A DNA stretch of 64,000 bases from Rosenbergiella nectarea (GCF_900111105.1 NZ_FOGC01000006.1:152977-216976), one strand, 5' to 3'; shown: positions 51,101-61,088, counted from the stretch's first letter. Numbers and translations: made by a program. Notes: generated by a model from the sequence alone, not told the origin.

Positions 51101-52465
51101 TTGATCACCCATGTTAGTCCGTTAGGAGCGATGGATCTTCTTTCGCAGCTTGAAGTCGACATGCTTAAAGAGTCGGCGAGCAGCGATCTCTACCAGCTGT
51201 TTCGGAATTGTTCATTGGCAGTTTTGAATACCGGCAGTCAAACCGACAGTAGTGACGCCATTCTTTCACTGTATAAGGATTATGAAATTAATGTGTTGCG
51301 CCGTGAGCGTGGCGTTAAACTCGAATTAATTAACCCGCCCCAGGCCGCCTTTGTCGATGGGCAAATTATCCGCTCGCTGCAAGCGAATCTCTTCGCCGTG
51401 TTACGCGATATTGTCTTCGTGACCGCACAACTGAATACCGATAAACGCGTCAAACAGCACGCACCCACCGATTCGGTGTATATCACTAATATGGTGTTCT
51501 CCCTGCTGCGTAATGCACGGGCATTGCATGTCGGTGAGTTACCCAATATGGTGGTGTGCTGGGGTGGGCACTCTATCAATCCAATTGAATACCAATATTG
51601 TCGCGAAGTGGGGAAACAATTAGGCCTTCGTGAGCTGAATGTCTGTACAGGCTGCGGTCCCGGGGCGATGGAAGCGCCGATGAAAGGCGCAGCGGTAGGC
51701 CATGCTCAGCAACGCTATCACGATAGCCGCTTTATCGGTATGACTGAGCCTTCGATTATTGCAGCAGAGCCGCCTAACCCAATGGTTAATGAACTGATTA
51801 TTATGCCGGATATTGAGAAGCGGCTCGAAGCCTTTGTCCGCATCGCCCACGGTATCATTATTTTCCCGGGCGGCGTTGGCACCGCCGAAGAACTGCTTTA
51901 CCTATTAGGCATCATGATGCACCCGGCTAACCAGCAACAAGTGCTGCCTTTGGTGCTGACTGGCCCGAAAGAGAGCGAAGACTACTTCACCATGCTTGAT
52001 GAGTTTATCCGTCACACTCTTGGAGACGCGGCAACGCAACATTACCGTATTATTATTGGTGATGCAGCGGAAGTCGCACGCGTGATGAAAGAAGCGATGC
52101 CAGCGGTAAAACAATACCGCCGCGATACTGGCGATGCTTACAGTTTTAACTGGTCATTACATATCGATAGCGAGCTACAGCATCCGTTCTACCCTTCGCA
52201 TGAAAATATGACGGGCCTCAAACTGTTCAAAGATCAACCGGTAGAGAAGCTCGCGGCCGATTTGCGCCGAATGTTTTCCGGTATCGTAGCCGGTAATGTC
52301 AAAGAGGTGGGTATTCGCGAAATTGCGGAACATGGCCCCTACTTAATTAACGGTGATCGCGATATTATGGCGAGGATGGATGAAATGCTACAGGGCTTCG
52401 TTGCGCAGCAACGGATGAAATTACCCGGTAGTGCTTATGTCCCTTGCTATAAAATTATCCGCTAA
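51101..52465 (+). CDS. ppnN: Pyrimidine/purine nucleotide 5'-monophosphate nucleosidase PpnN
   Basis: 454 residues, formerly YgdH. The LOG-type motif is [10 protein letters not shown], with GGHSI and [15 protein letters not shown] upstream. PpnN cleaves nucleoside monophosphates to base and ribose-5-phosphate and is stimulated by (p)ppGpp in E. coli, linking it to relA nearby. The start is TTG at 51101, supported by AAGGAG 7 bp upstream and by the family N-terminus [12 protein letters not shown]. Confidence 0.95.
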   Translation: MITHVSPLGAMDLLSQLEVDMLKESASSDLYQLFRNCSLAVLNTGSQTDSSDAILSLYKDYEINVLRRERGVKLELINPPQAAFVDGQIIRSLQANLFAVLRDIVFVTAQLNTDKRVKQHAPTDSVYITNMVFSLLRNARALHVGELPNMVVCWGGHSINPIEYQYCREVGKQLGLRELNVCTGCGPGAMEAPMKGAAVGHAQQRYHDSRFIGMTEPSIIAAEPPNPMVNELIIMPDIEKRLEAFVRIAHGIIIFPGGVGTAEELLYLLGIMMHPANQQQVLPLVLTGPKESEDYFTMLDEFIRHTLGDAATQHYRIIIGDAAEVARVMKEAMPAVKQYRRDTGDAYSFNWSLHIDSELQHPFYPSHENMTGLKLFKDQPVEKLAADLRRMFSGIVAGNVKEVGIREIAEHGPYLINGDRDIMARMDEMLQGFVAQQRMKLPGSAYVPCYKIIR

Positions 52466-52513
52466 CTCAAAAGGCTGCGCCGACCCTGCGCAGCCCTAGA
52501 GAGAACCACACTG

Positions 52514-53272
52514 ATGACTTATCATTTACTCATTATTGATGCGTTGAATTTAATTCGCCGACTCCACGCCGTACAAGGTAGCCACTGCTTAACAGGTTGC
52601 CTTTCAGCGGCGAAACAACTCCTCCATCATAGCCAACCGACCCACGTTGTCGCCGTCTTCGATCATCCTCAGCGTAAAAGCGGTTGGCGACACCAACTCT
52701 ACCCGGATTATAAAGCGGGACGTAATGCGATGCCGGAAGATCTCGTCCTACAACTCCCCGCGATCGAACAGGCGTTTACTGAGATAGGAATTACTAGCTG
52801 GACCTCACCAGAAGAAGAGGCGGATGATCTAGCGGCGACTTTAGCGGTGAAAATACGGCAAGCAGGCCATCAAGTGACGCTCGTCTCGACAGATAAAGGT
52901 TACTGTCAGCTACTTTCAGCCCATATTCAGATCCGTGATTACTTTCAAAAACGCTGGCTAGATGTCCCCTTTATCGCTCAAGAGTATGGCGTGCAGGCCG
53001 CACAGCTCACCGATTATTGGGGATTATGTGGAATTTCGAGCAGTAAAATCCCCGGCGTACCGGGGATTGGACCAAAAAGCGCTCAAATACTGATTAGTCA
53101 ATATGGCTGTTTGGAACAGCTCTATCAACATCTGGATAAAATACCGGTTAAGTGGCAAACCAAGCTTATTCAGGGGCGAGATAGCGCCTTTATCAGCCGT
53201 CAATTAGCCGAACTACGGACCGATTTATCCCTCAGCGGTAACTTGCGTCAGTTACGCTATACACCTGCTTGA
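52514..53272 (+). CDS. xni: Flap endonuclease Xni (ExoIX)
   Basis: 252 residues. FEN-family metal-binding acidic residues are in [24 protein letters not shown] and [11 protein letters not shown]; a helix-hairpin-helix follows in [14 protein letters not shown]. It resembles the 5' nuclease domain of DNA polymerase I. It follows ppnN by 48 bp and converges with rlmM (stops 2 bp apart). Confidence 0.95.
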   Translation: MTYHLLIIDALNLIRRLHAVQGSHCLTGCLSAAKQLLHHSQPTHVVAVFDHPQRKSGWRHQLYPDYKAGRNAMPEDLVLQLPAIEQAFTEIGITSWTSPEEEADDLAATLAVKIRQAGHQVTLVSTDKGYCQLLSAHIQIRDYFQKRWLDVPFIAQEYGVQAAQLTDYWGLCGISSSKIPGVPGIGPKSAQILISQYGCLEQLYQHLDKIPVKWQTKLIQGRDSAFISRQLAELRTDLSLSGNLRQLRYTPA

Positions 53273-53274
53273 TT

Positions 53275-54375
53275 TTAGCGCTCGTCTATCCGTCCAGCCC
53301 AAGCACTCCAGATACGACGAATATGGACGGTGATCTCCTCACGATCATGGTACAAATGACGGGCGCGAATTTGGACATTAAGCCCTTGCTCAGCCAGCGT
53401 ACTTTCCATCATGGACAAAATTTGCGTGACCTCTTCGTAACGCTTTTTCATCGGTAACTTAAGGTTAAAAATCGCCTCTCGGCACCATCCATTACCGATC
53501 CAACGCATCATTAAATGCGCGACCTTGATCGGTTTTTCAACCATATCGCACACTAACCAGCTGATGTTGTTGCGTGGCGGTTGAAACCGAAAACCATCTT
53601 CTTGGAGATGCGTGACCTGTCCCGTGTCCATCAATGAAGGGGCCATTGGACCGTTATCGACCGCAAAGACCATCATCGAGCGCTGCACCAACTGATAAGT
53701 CCAACCACCTGGGCAGGCACCTAAATCCACGGCATACATGCCACTCGCTAAACGCTCATCCCACTCGTCTGCCGGCACGAATACATGGAAGGCTTCTTCC
53801 AATTTTAACGTTGAACGGCTGGGTGCATCCGAAGGGAATCGTAAACGCGGGATCCCCATGAATAGCGTAGAGTTGTTATTGGAGTAGGAATACCCCACGT
53901 AGCAAGTCCCCGGTGCAATAAAGAAAACATGCACAACTGGCCGCTTAGTGCTTTCGTAATTTAGCAGTAGGCTCTCTTGGCGGAGGGCGGCGCGAAGCGG
54001 CACGGTAAATTTACGACAGAATTTGAGTAACTCTTTGGCCTCGTTGGTATCCGGTACCTCTACCCGCAGCTCTCCTGCTTTTTCGACCACGCCGGTCAGC
54101 ATACCCACAATAGGGGTTATTCTATCTTCTTGCGGTAAATTTTTAAGCAACTCTCCGACTACACACATCTGACGGGCGAAAATGAGGGTTTCAAATGGGA
54201 GTTCGCGGATTAAGCGATCGGCATCTTCATACTGATAACATTCGTATAAAACGTATCCCGAGTTATCTTTTACCCGAGCGAAACCGAAGACGTTAAGCTC
54301 AGTGGCTCTTGCGGTGATTTCCGCTGCACACTCTTTCTCAAAACCTTGTCGGCAATACAGTAATACTTTATTCAT
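53275..54375 (-). CDS. rlmM: 23S rRNA (cytidine-2498-2'-O)-methyltransferase RlmM
   Basis: 366 residues with an N-terminal THUMP-like domain and a C-terminal Rossmann methyltransferase ([31 protein letters not shown]). It modifies C2498 of 23S rRNA. Its start overlaps the ygdD stop by 8 bp, the arrangement found in E. coli. Confidence 0.96.
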   Translation of the reverse strand: MNKVLLYCRQGFEKECAAEITARATELNVFGFARVKDNSGYVLYECYQYEDADRLIRELPFETLIFARQMCVVGELLKNLPQEDRITPIVGMLTGVVEKAGELRVEVPDTNEAKELLKFCRKFTVPLRAALRQESLLLNYESTKRPVVHVFFIAPGTCYVGYSYSNNNSTLFMGIPRLRFPSDAPSRSTLKLEEAFHVFVPADEWDERLASGMYAVDLGACPGGWTYQLVQRSMMVFAVDNGPMAPSLMDTGQVTHLQEDGFRFQPPRNNISWLVCDMVEKPIKVAHLMMRWIGNGWCREAIFNLKLPMKKRYEEVTQILSMMESTLAEQGLNVQIRARHLYHDREEITVHIRRIWSAWAGRIDER

Positions 54376-54763
54376 GGCGACTCGCCCTATTTCTCAGACG
54401 CAGTGCGCCAATTAACATCAACAACCACCCAATCAGGAAGAAAAGTCCTCCCATTGGCGTAACAAAGACTAGAAAGCGTAGGTGCGACAATGCCAAGCTG
54501 TATAGACTGCCACTAAACAGCACCACGCCTAAGGCCATACTGGCCGCACTCCAATAGAACCAAATATTGCGGCGGGTCTGCGTGGCGCATCCCAGACCAA
54601 GTATCGCCAAGGTATGCCACGCTTGATATTGTAATCCAGTATGGATCCATGCCAGCTGTTCACTGCCTAATAGATGGCTCAATACATGGGCGCCAAACGC
54701 ACCGAATGCCACCAGCAGAAAGCCGCTAATGGCGACAAAAATATAGATCACTCGACTATTCAT
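54368..54763 (-). CDS. ygdD: YgdD-like inner membrane protein (DUF423)
   Basis: 131 residues with four hydrophobic helices; the pattern [19 protein letters not shown] and [20 protein letters not shown] is typical of DUF423. No function is established. It overlaps rlmM and follows gcvA by 34 bp on the same strand. Confidence 0.9.
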   Translation of the reverse strand: MNSRVIYIFVAISGFLLVAFGAFGAHVLSHLLGSEQLAWIHTGLQYQAWHTLAILGLGCATQTRRNIWFYWSAASMALGVVLFSGSLYSLALSHLRFLVFVTPMGGLFFLIGWLLMLIGALRLRNRASRHE

Positions 54764-54797
54764 TATCCTCCCTTGTCATTCTCAATCGTGCAGGGCA

Positions 54798-55703
54798 TCA
54801 AGCTATTATACTGTCTTGCTCGCGTGCAGCGGTGTCAATAATCCATTGTCGGAAGGCGGCTATTTTACCGAGTTCTGCTTGGCTGTCATGGTAAACCAGA
54901 TAAAAAGCGTTTTTACTGGAGAGGACTTCGTTAAAGGGACACACTAAACGCCCCGAACTAAGCTCGCTTTGTACCATCACATTATTCGCTAGCGCGATGC
55001 CTTGGCCGTGAATAGCGGCCTGTAGCACCATCGCACTGTGGCTAAATATAGGGCCTTGCTGCACATTAATATGTGGTAAACCGACTTGCCTTACCCAACT
55101 TTGCCAGTCACGACGCGAGGCATCATGCAGTAACGTGACATGTTCTAAATCTGCGGGGGATTGTAACGGACGTTCGCCAGTAAGCAACACAGGAGAACAC
55201 ACGGGTAATAGATATTCTGCGTATAACTTCTCAACCCGTAAGCCCGGCCAGTTTCCTCTGCCATAAAAAATGGCAATGTCGACGTCATCCGCCAATTTAT
55301 CTTCCTCGCGATCGACCGCTTGGATCCGCACATCTATCCCAGGATGTTGTTGATTAAAGCTCGTTAATCGGGGCACCAACCATTGGATCGCAAAACTGGG
55401 CAGTAGGCTGACCGTTAACGCGCCTTTCGCGCTACGCGCTTGCAATTTACGCGTCGCATCATTAAGGGCTGAGAAGATTTCTTTAATATCGAGATAATAA
55501 CTTTGCCCCTCCTCCGTCAATAACAGCGAGCGATTACGCCGACGAAACAGTTTTAATCCAAGAAAATCCTCTAACGCTTTGATTTGATGACTCACTGCTG
55601 CTTGCGTGACAAATAACTCTTCGGCGGCACGCGTAAAGCTGAGGTGTCGTGCAGCAGCATCAAACACTTTGAGCGCATTAAGGGGAGGAAGACGTTTTGA
55701 CAT
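54798..55703 (-). CDS. gcvA: GcvA, LysR-type regulator of glycine cleavage
   Basis: 301 residues. The N-terminal helix-turn-helix (FTRAAEELFVTQAAVSHQIK) and the effector domain agree with E. coli GcvA (KRLPPLNALKVFDAAARHLS at the start). GcvA activates or represses the gcv operon according to glycine and activates the divergent gcvB RNA gene, which lies just to the right as expected. Confidence 0.95.
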   Translation of the reverse strand: MSKRLPPLNALKVFDAAARHLSFTRAAEELFVTQAAVSHQIKALEDFLGLKLFRRRNRSLLLTEEGQSYYLDIKEIFSALNDATRKLQARSAKGALTVSLLPSFAIQWLVPRLTSFNQQHPGIDVRIQAVDREEDKLADDVDIAIFYGRGNWPGLRVEKLYAEYLLPVCSPVLLTGERPLQSPADLEHVTLLHDASRRDWQSWVRQVGLPHINVQQGPIFSHSAMVLQAAIHGQGIALANNVMVQSELSSGRLVCPFNEVLSSKNAFYLVYHDSQAELGKIAAFRQWIIDTAAREQDSIIA

Positions 55704-55791
55704 ATCCTATAGGGACTCATTAGTCGATAGCGGGTAGCCATCACAACATTAGTTTTTATAATGTGAAGCATTATAAATTGTCCATTGAGTA

Positions 55792-55992
55792 ACTTCCACT
55801 AAATACCTATAGTTGCGCCCACTTCCGAAGGTGATATTGCGGTAAGCGTAAGCGCTTATCGAAGGACGCTTTAGGTGGTGATGTTGTGTTTGCATTTGAC
55901 TTGGAAGGTTCGAGTCCACTATTTCCTGTGATATACACCCTGTCTGTCCATAGTATATGGTTTATAACACCGCTTAGGCGGTGTTTTTTTTT
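55792..55992 (+). ncRNA. gcvB: GcvB small regulatory RNA
   Basis: About 200 nt, divergent from gcvA. It begins ACTTCC like E. coli GcvB, contains the GT-rich R1 target-binding stretch (GGTGATGTTGTGTTTGCA), then the conserved ACCCTGTCTGTCCATAGT segment, and ends in a terminator. GcvB is an Hfq-dependent RNA that represses many amino acid and peptide transporter messages. R1 here lacks about nine bases compared with the E. coli sequence as I remember it. The 5' end is by similarity. Confidence 0.93.
55967..55992 (+). terminator. gcvB intrinsic terminator
   Basis: Stem ACACCGC / GCGGTGT with loop TTAG, followed by nine T residues. Confidence 0.93.
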
Positions 55993-56142
55993 GCCTAAAA
56001 ACAGCACAAGGTGAGGATGACGGTCGGATCGACTCGCGCCCATACCAATCGTTTGCGTAGTTAACGGATAGATTTAATTCATGCTAAACGGGGTAATGCA
56101 GGGAGAAGACTGGTCGCGAAAGCCACCAGTCTTAAAGCGGGG

Positions 56143-56370
56143 TTATTGAACGACTTCAGTCAGGTCTTTAACTTCTGAACGGTTGATCTGTTGTTTGACA
56201 CCTGCGCCATCTTTATAAAGAATGAGGCCGGTATCTTCATCTACAGAAGGTTTACCTTGAGTGACAATAGTCTGCCCATCATTAGTATGCATAACATAAT
56301 TACTCGAACACCCTGCAAGAGTAAAAGCTAAGCCTGAAACAGCCAATACAGCTAAAAGATGCTTTTTCAT
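56143..56370 (-). CDS. ygdI: YgdI/YgdR-like small lipoprotein (DUF903)
   Basis: 75 residues. The lipobox LAGC predicts lipidation at Cys21; the mature part YVMHTNDGQTIVTQGKPSVD is the YgdI/YgdR signature of a small SH3-like fold. Function unknown. An AGATAATAAATG start region is seen. It lies between gcvB and csdA as in E. coli. Confidence 0.93.
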   Translation of the reverse strand: MKKHLLAVLAVSGLAFTLAGCSSNYVMHTNDGQTIVTQGKPSVDEDTGLILYKDGAGVKQQINRSEVKDLTEVVQ

Positions 56371-56496
56371 TTATTATCTCCATATCGAATTTCTTCAGCC
56401 ATTATAGATCTGATTTTTTCAGTTCTTATACTTACCATAGGCTATGTAAGAAAAATTGCCATGGTTTCGGATTAAAAAAAGGTTGTTACGCACAGT

Positions 56497-57705
56497 ATGA
56501 GAAAATTCTCTCCTGATTGGTTTCGCCAGCAGTTTCCAGCACTTCACGAACCAAACTGTTACCTCGACAGTGCCGCCACGAGCCTGCGCCCACAGGCGAT
56601 GATTGAGGCGACACAAGCCTATTATCAAACCGGCGGCACGGTTCATCGCAGCCATTATTCTCAGGCAAAAGAGACGACCGAACGCTACGAAGCCTGTCGT
56701 CAGCAAGTCGCAGCATTAATTAATGCCGCCGACGCCAATCAAATCATCTGGACTCGGGGCAGCACAGAGTCCATTAACTTAGTCGCTGATGCATGGTTAG
56801 CCCATCAGCTCCATCCCGGCGACGAAATCCTAGTCAGCGAAGTAGAGCATCATGCCAATTTATTACCCTGGTTAATGCTGGCAGAAAAAACTGGGGCCAA
56901 CATCGTTCGTTGGCCGGTAAACGCAGAGGGTGAGCTGGAAATCGAGCAATTGGCGTTACGATTAACCTCACGCACTCGCCTCGTTGCCGTCACGCAAATG
57001 TCGAATGTGACCGGCTATGTGCCGCCGATGGCTGACATTATTGTGCTCGCCCATCAGGCTGGTGTTGCGGTATTGGTGGATGGTGCGCAAGGAATTGTCC
57101 ATCAAGCGACTGATGTACAGCAGTGGGATGCTGATTTTTACGTTTTTTCCGGCCATAAATTGTACGGACCAACAGGTATCGGCGTACTTTACGCCCGCAA
57201 AGATCGTTTGGACGAGATGCGCCCCATTCAAGGGGGGGGAAAAATGATTAGCCACGTAGACTTCAACGGTTATCGTTTGCTCCCTGCCCCGTGGTGCTTC
57301 GAGCCGGGTACGCCGAATATCGCTGGGGTAATAGGCTTGGCAAGCACTCTCGATTTCCATCAGACCGTGGATTGGCAAGCCGCAGAAGCGTGGACCCTTA
57401 AGCTCGCCGACCATGCAGCCGCGCAATTGGCAACACTGCCGGGAATTACTCTATTTCGGGCGGCAGCTTCACCGATTATCTCCTTCGTTTTTAGATCACT
57501 GCACAGTGCCGACCTATTCACCTTGATTAGCGAACACAATGTGGCCTTACGAGTGGGCCAACACTGTGCGCAGCCTTTGATGCAGGCGTTGGGCGTTCAT
57601 GGCACCTTACGTGCGTCTTTCGCGGCGTATAATACTGACGATGATGTCGAGAAATTGGTGAAAGCCGTCACCTTTGCCTATCAATTATTAACTGAAGAAG
57701 AGTAA
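56497..57705 (+). CDS. csdA: Cysteine desulfurase CsdA
   Basis: 402 residues, a SufS-like class II desulfurase. The PLP lysine is Lys221 in FSGHKLYGPTGIG, and the persulfide-carrying Cys357 lies in RVGQHCAQPLM. It releases sulfur from cysteine or cysteine sulfinate and passes it to CsdE. csdE follows by 10 bp. Confidence 0.97.
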   Translation: MRKFSPDWFRQQFPALHEPNCYLDSAATSLRPQAMIEATQAYYQTGGTVHRSHYSQAKETTERYEACRQQVAALINAADANQIIWTRGSTESINLVADAWLAHQLHPGDEILVSEVEHHANLLPWLMLAEKTGANIVRWPVNAEGELEIEQLALRLTSRTRLVAVTQMSNVTGYVPPMADIIVLAHQAGVAVLVDGAQGIVHQATDVQQWDADFYVFSGHKLYGPTGIGVLYARKDRLDEMRPIQGGGKMISHVDFNGYRLLPAPWCFEPGTPNIAGVIGLASTLDFHQTVDWQAAEAWTLKLADHAAAQLATLPGITLFRAAASPIISFVFRSLHSADLFTLISEHNVALRVGQHCAQPLMQALGVHGTLRASFAAYNTDDDVEKLVKAVTFAYQLLTEEE

Positions 57706-57715
57706 GGCCGAATTT

Positions 57716-58162
57716 ATGCAGCTTCCCGCTCACCCTTTTGGTACAGATATCACCGCGAAAGATATCGCAGAACGATTACAAAAAAGCCCTCATTGGGAAG
57801 ACCGATACCGGGAGATAGTCCGCCTGAGTCGTCAAATGCCAACGTTACCGGAAGCGTTTCGTACGACAGAGAATGAGATCTTTGGCTGTGAGAACCGTGT
57901 GTGGATCGCTCATGAGCTCACAAAGCAGGGCCAATTCCACTTTGTGTTCGAAAGCGAAAGTCGTATTGTTAAAGGCTTATTAGCGATAATCCTCAGCCAA
58001 TGTGAGGGCGATTCTCCTCAAGCACTGGTCGATAAAGATCTGTTAGCCGTGTTTAACGACTTAGGATTAGCCCACCATCTCTCCGCGACACGCAATAGCG
58101 GCTTAACGGCGGTCGCCCAAGCGATTAACAATGCGGCGAGTGCCGCCTTAGAGCGTGCTTAA
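57716..58162 (+). CDS. csdE: Sulfur acceptor protein CsdE
   Basis: 148 residues of the SufE family. The acceptor Cys58 is in EIFGCENRVWIAHE. It stimulates CsdA and hands on sulfur; the TcdA (CsdL) enzyme of the same set lies 3.6 kb to the right, separated by an insertion, whereas in E. coli the genes adjoin. Confidence 0.95.
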   Translation: MQLPAHPFGTDITAKDIAERLQKSPHWEDRYREIVRLSRQMPTLPEAFRTTENEIFGCENRVWIAHELTKQGQFHFVFESESRIVKGLLAIILSQCEGDSPQALVDKDLLAVFNDLGLAHHLSATRNSGLTAVAQAINNAASAALERA

Positions 58163-58615
58163 TGTTTGGTCATATTAAACTTGGTAAAAAATTAAGACTT
58201 GTGCTGAGTGCAAAATAAACAATGTTTAATAATTTTCAACACATCCAACCTTAATTCGCAGACAGTAACCTTTTTTAATTTTACAAGGGTGATATTTCAA
58301 GCGTGCACCATTAAATAGCCCTGACAGTACTGGTAAAGATAGCTTTTTGAGCTGCTAAAGCGGCTCAAACTAAAACTCTGAAGCTGACAACAAATGGGTA
58401 ACACAATTTCTGCCCAGTTTTAGCTAGAGAAAGTGTCACTTTTGGACGGTTGAAGGGGTTTTACGGCTGAGTGGCGTGTCGGCGGTGCGCAACAGCACTC
58501 TTATGTTAAATACAGAGAATTTTAGCAAAATGATGTAAAAAGCTCCCCGTGATTTTTATATACCGGCCACGGAGGCATATAGACCACTATTATTTAAATT
58601 TTATAGGGCCAAGTA
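58163..58615. other. Non-coding start of the csdE-tcdA insertion
   Basis: A 453-bp stretch with stop codons in all frames. A short hairpin (GAGCTGC-TAAA-GCGGCTC, one wobble pair) lies at about 58350-58367, without a clear T run downstream. I see no ColE1 origin sequence here, although the RNA II remnant to the right points this way. Confidence 0.4.
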
Positions 58616-58966
58616 ATGAAACTAAAAAGTATCTGTCTGATTCTCTTTATCCCCTTCGGGTCAAGTGCTTCAACCTTGGAAACTACGGCAGAAAACCTAA
58701 CATCATGCATTTTCCATTATGCGGATGTGAATATTAATACTTCAAAGGATTCAAAAGAAACCTCGGACGAGGCCTTTGGACACTGTTCAGATAAACTTAT
58801 TCAGTACCGCGAATCCATTGGTCCAGATGAACAGCAATGGAAAGGCTTGAGTATTGAACAAAAAAAAATGATAACTAAACAAAGAGATATAACTGTCACA
58901 AAGCTTAAAGAGGCCATGCGTGATCAGCTAGCTAGCTACACATCAGAAAAACGTAATTCAAAATAA
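58616..58966 (+). CDS. Small exported protein of unknown function
   Basis: 116 residues. A signal peptide (MKLKSICLILFIPFGSSA) is followed by a hydrophilic, helix-prone mature part with two cysteines (31 and 57) that could form a disulfide, and a lysine-rich tail. I do not recognise the family. The base composition is more AT-rich than the flanking csd genes. The frame is intact. It occupies the space where the rest of a ColE1-type RNA II would lie. A periplasmic immunity or inhibitor protein is one possibility, but nothing proves it. Confidence 0.55.
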   Translation: MKLKSICLILFIPFGSSASTLETTAENLTSCIFHYADVNINTSKDSKETSDEAFGHCSDKLIQYRESIGPDEQQWKGLSIEQKKMITKQRDITVTKLKEAMRDQLASYTSEKRNSK

Positions 58967-59011
58967 ACAAAGGATTTACCATAACGTCTCTCATGCAGCT
59001 ACACTTAACGA

Positions 59012-59121
59012 ACAGTTTTGGTGACTTCGCTCCCTATAAGCAAGTTACCTCGAAGTAAAGAGTTGGTAGCTCTGAACTTCGGCAACCAAACCACCGTTGG
59101 TAGCGGTAGTTTTTTGTTTGC
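59012..59121 (+). ncRNA. RNA I-like antisense RNA of a ColE1/pMB1-type replicon (relic)
   Basis: The stretch lines up from end to end with pMB1 RNA I as I know it: start ACAGT.TTTGGT, then GTTACC, AAAGAGTTGGTAGCTCT, CGGCAA, CAAACCACCG.TGGTAGCGGT, T run and TTTGTTTGC. All three loop cores (TTGGT) are present, and the last hairpin with its T run can act as terminator with one mismatch. A TACACT -10 box is kept at 59000-59005. In plasmids RNA I pairs with the RNA II primer and limits replication. Homology runs from about 58995 to 59158 only; the rest of RNA II and the origin are missing, so this is a fragment in the chromosome. Confidence 0.85.
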
Positions 59122-59156
59122 AGCCAGAGATTACGATGGGAGGCAAAAAATCTCAA
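59121..59156 (-). promoter_or_regulatory. RNA II (replication primer) promoter of the ColE1-type relic
   Basis: Read leftwards: TTGAGA (59156-59151), a 17-bp spacer and TAATCT (59133-59128), the same hexamers and spacing as the pMB1 RNA II promoter. Transcription would start near 59121 with GCAAACAAAAAAC and run opposite to RNA I. Its downstream part is truncated at about 58995. Confidence 0.8.
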
Positions 59157-59161
59157 GTAAA

Positions 59162-59611
59162 TCATTGACGATTATCTAAAGACTTTGTGTCATCGCTTCG
59201 GTAAACATCTACAAAAACTTCATTTGGATCAGTAAAGTTACTGACAGAAATAACATCATTATTACTATAACTTCTCCAACACTCAGCCTCAACATCACAA
59301 GTTTTTTTGAAGAAAATACCCCTCCGATATTAAATATTCATATAAACCATTAACATCCGAAACACCATGGTAATTAATAGAAAAAACATACGCTTGAGGA
59401 CCGCTTACATTAGTGTAAGTGAATTCATAACTATTAGATATTCTAGGCATTTTTTCAGCACTTCTGGTGTGTAATACTCATATTCAATTTTATCTTTATC
59501 TGTATAATGAGCACTACTAGCAAATCCAATTTTTAGATACGGCCCTCCAAGATATAGTGTCACGCACAAAGTAAATAGTGTTATTGCAAGCAAGTTTATG
59601 AATTTCCTCAC
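59162..59611 (-). pseudogene. Membrane-anchored or exported protein, frame broken twice in A runs
   Basis: It starts at a GTG (59611) that overlaps the stop of the upstream gene, and encodes a signal/anchor (FINLLAITLFTLCVTLYLGG) and then KIEYEYYTPEVLKK. There the frame breaks at an A run (59450-59455, one A short); the natural continuation MPRISNSYEFTYTNVSG...YLISEGYFLQK is in another frame. A second break at 59302-59308 (one A too many) returns to the first frame, which runs TCDVEAECWRSYSNNDV to a TGA at 59162. The unbroken protein would be about 149 residues. Family not recognised. It ends 6 bp from the RNA II promoter. Confidence 0.62.
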
Positions 59612-60309
59612 AGACCCATCCTGTTATTCCCTGAACCAATAACAACATACGTTTTATCCATTCCTCTTGAAAGGAGGACATTTCCAGAGGAAAAATTTTG
59701 TATGGAAAAACCTGTTTCATGAACGTTGGTAACTCACCTAAGTACGGTCTAGCATTCGCTTTTTTTCTCAGGGCTTGGAAATAACAAAGGTTGGAACGTC
59801 TCATTCTTCCAACTCCCTATTTTACCGTAGTGATCCCAGCGTTTAAGTGCCTCAATTTTGCTAATAGGCCGGATTAAATGAAAAGGATTATTAATCGATA
59901 CAACCCTGTAAAAACCCAGCAAGTCTGAGACAAGATCCTCACCACTAAAGCCGCTGTCCGTTACCATATTATTGGGGAACGCCCCTTGAAACGCCTCAAA
60001 CTTTCTAGCTATTGTCATCGCCAACGCGATACTTTTTTGTTCCCAATCCGGTCTTCCCCGCCTTATCTGCCAACTCATCATTTTTCCTGACCTGAACTGT
60101 CCCCATAAACCAGTCATCCCCTGCGAATACCGAATATCATAAAACTCCCTGCCAGATGCCTTCCCCTTTTTTATCATAGAGAGAAGGTTTCTGATATCAT
60201 CACCCTGAGCATGCCCCAGATCAACCCACCCAAGAACCTCGGTGTAAACTAACCCTTTTTTTTGAGAAGCCGCATATTTTCCATCAATGATTTCTGATCT
60301 TTTACTCAT
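59608..60309 (-). pseudogene. DUF4056-like protein, frame broken twice in A runs
   Basis: The first 186 residues are open from an ATG at 60309. Motifs GLVYTEVLGWVDLGHAQGDD and DSGFSGEDLVSDLLGF resemble the DUF4056 family; the match is tentative. The frame stops at 59749 after an A run with one A too many (59760-59766). The natural continuation ARPYLGELPTFMKQVFPYK lies in a second frame, and after a run with one A too few (about 59696-59699) the first frame resumes as SSGNVLLSRGMDKTYVVIG, ending with a TGA at 59608 that overlaps the next gene's GTG. The whole would be about 233 residues. Role unknown. Confidence 0.62.
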
Positions 60310-60513
60310 GCTAATTGCCCTTTACGTTTTTTCATTATTCGTGATTGAAAACCAAAATTTAATAAAATTCCTAAATAAAGAAAAAAAAGATGTAAGTTTA
60401 TTAAAACCTAAAACAAAGTTGATATCATAAATAAAAACACTTATTATTAAAATGCAATTGAAATATTTATATTTAATTATATTTTCACTTTTTTAAAAAA
60501 TTAAAGGACAGTA

Positions 60514-60930
60514 ATGAAAAAATCATTGGCGTTAATATTTTTTTTGTTTTCTACATTTGTTAATGCAGCAGGGAGACCTGATGTTGCCAGTAATGTAGTA
60601 GCATATGATGGTCAACAAGGAGTAAAGGTTTGGACTCTAAGGATTGGACCAAAGAGTGAGAATGAGGCTCTAGTTCAAGTAGAAGGTGTCGATAACGATT
60701 GGAACCTTAAGATCCAAAAAATGAAAGTGGAAAAAACTGACCAAGACACTAGATATACCACAACAGTGAATGGCAAAAAATTTGTGGCTATGATAATAAA
60801 CAGTAGATGTTGCGGTGAGTTATATCTCCCTAATGACCCTCAAAATATAGACATTGTCTATTCCGAAGAACTATCAAAAGAGGGTGATGCTCAAGCATTT
60901 CTTACCAACTATATAAATCAGAAGAAATAA
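60514..60930 (+). CDS. Small exported protein of unknown function
   Basis: 138 residues with a signal peptide (MKKSLALIFFLFSTFVNA) and a good AAGGA ribosome binding site. The mature part is predicted mostly beta strand (VKVWTLRIGPKSENEALVQV; YTTTVNGKKFVAMIINS) and has an adjacent Cys pair in SRCCGELYLPND. I do not recognise the family. It is in a very AT-rich stretch, points away from the broken DUF4056-like pair, and is intact. A periplasmic immunity protein is a possible but unproven role. Confidence 0.6.
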   Translation: MKKSLALIFFLFSTFVNAAGRPDVASNVVAYDGQQGVKVWTLRIGPKSENEALVQVEGVDNDWNLKIQKMKVEKTDQDTRYTTTVNGKKFVAMIINSRCCGELYLPNDPQNIDIVYSEELSKEGDAQAFLTNYINQKK

Positions 60931-61088
60931 AGAATAAACCTCTCTCCTACCAGTTATAAAAATAATAACTAACTATGTTTTTATAAGTGTGGGAGGGGGG
61001 ATTCAACCATTTTTTAAATATCCATATAATCCTAAAGTTTAGGATAAAATGTTATTAGTATGATTCCCATTATGACTAATTTTAGTTA

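Noticed and set aside
55807-56043. A 78-codon open frame on the minus strand
   Set aside because: It is antisense to the GcvB RNA and its terminator, has no family likeness and no ribosome binding site.
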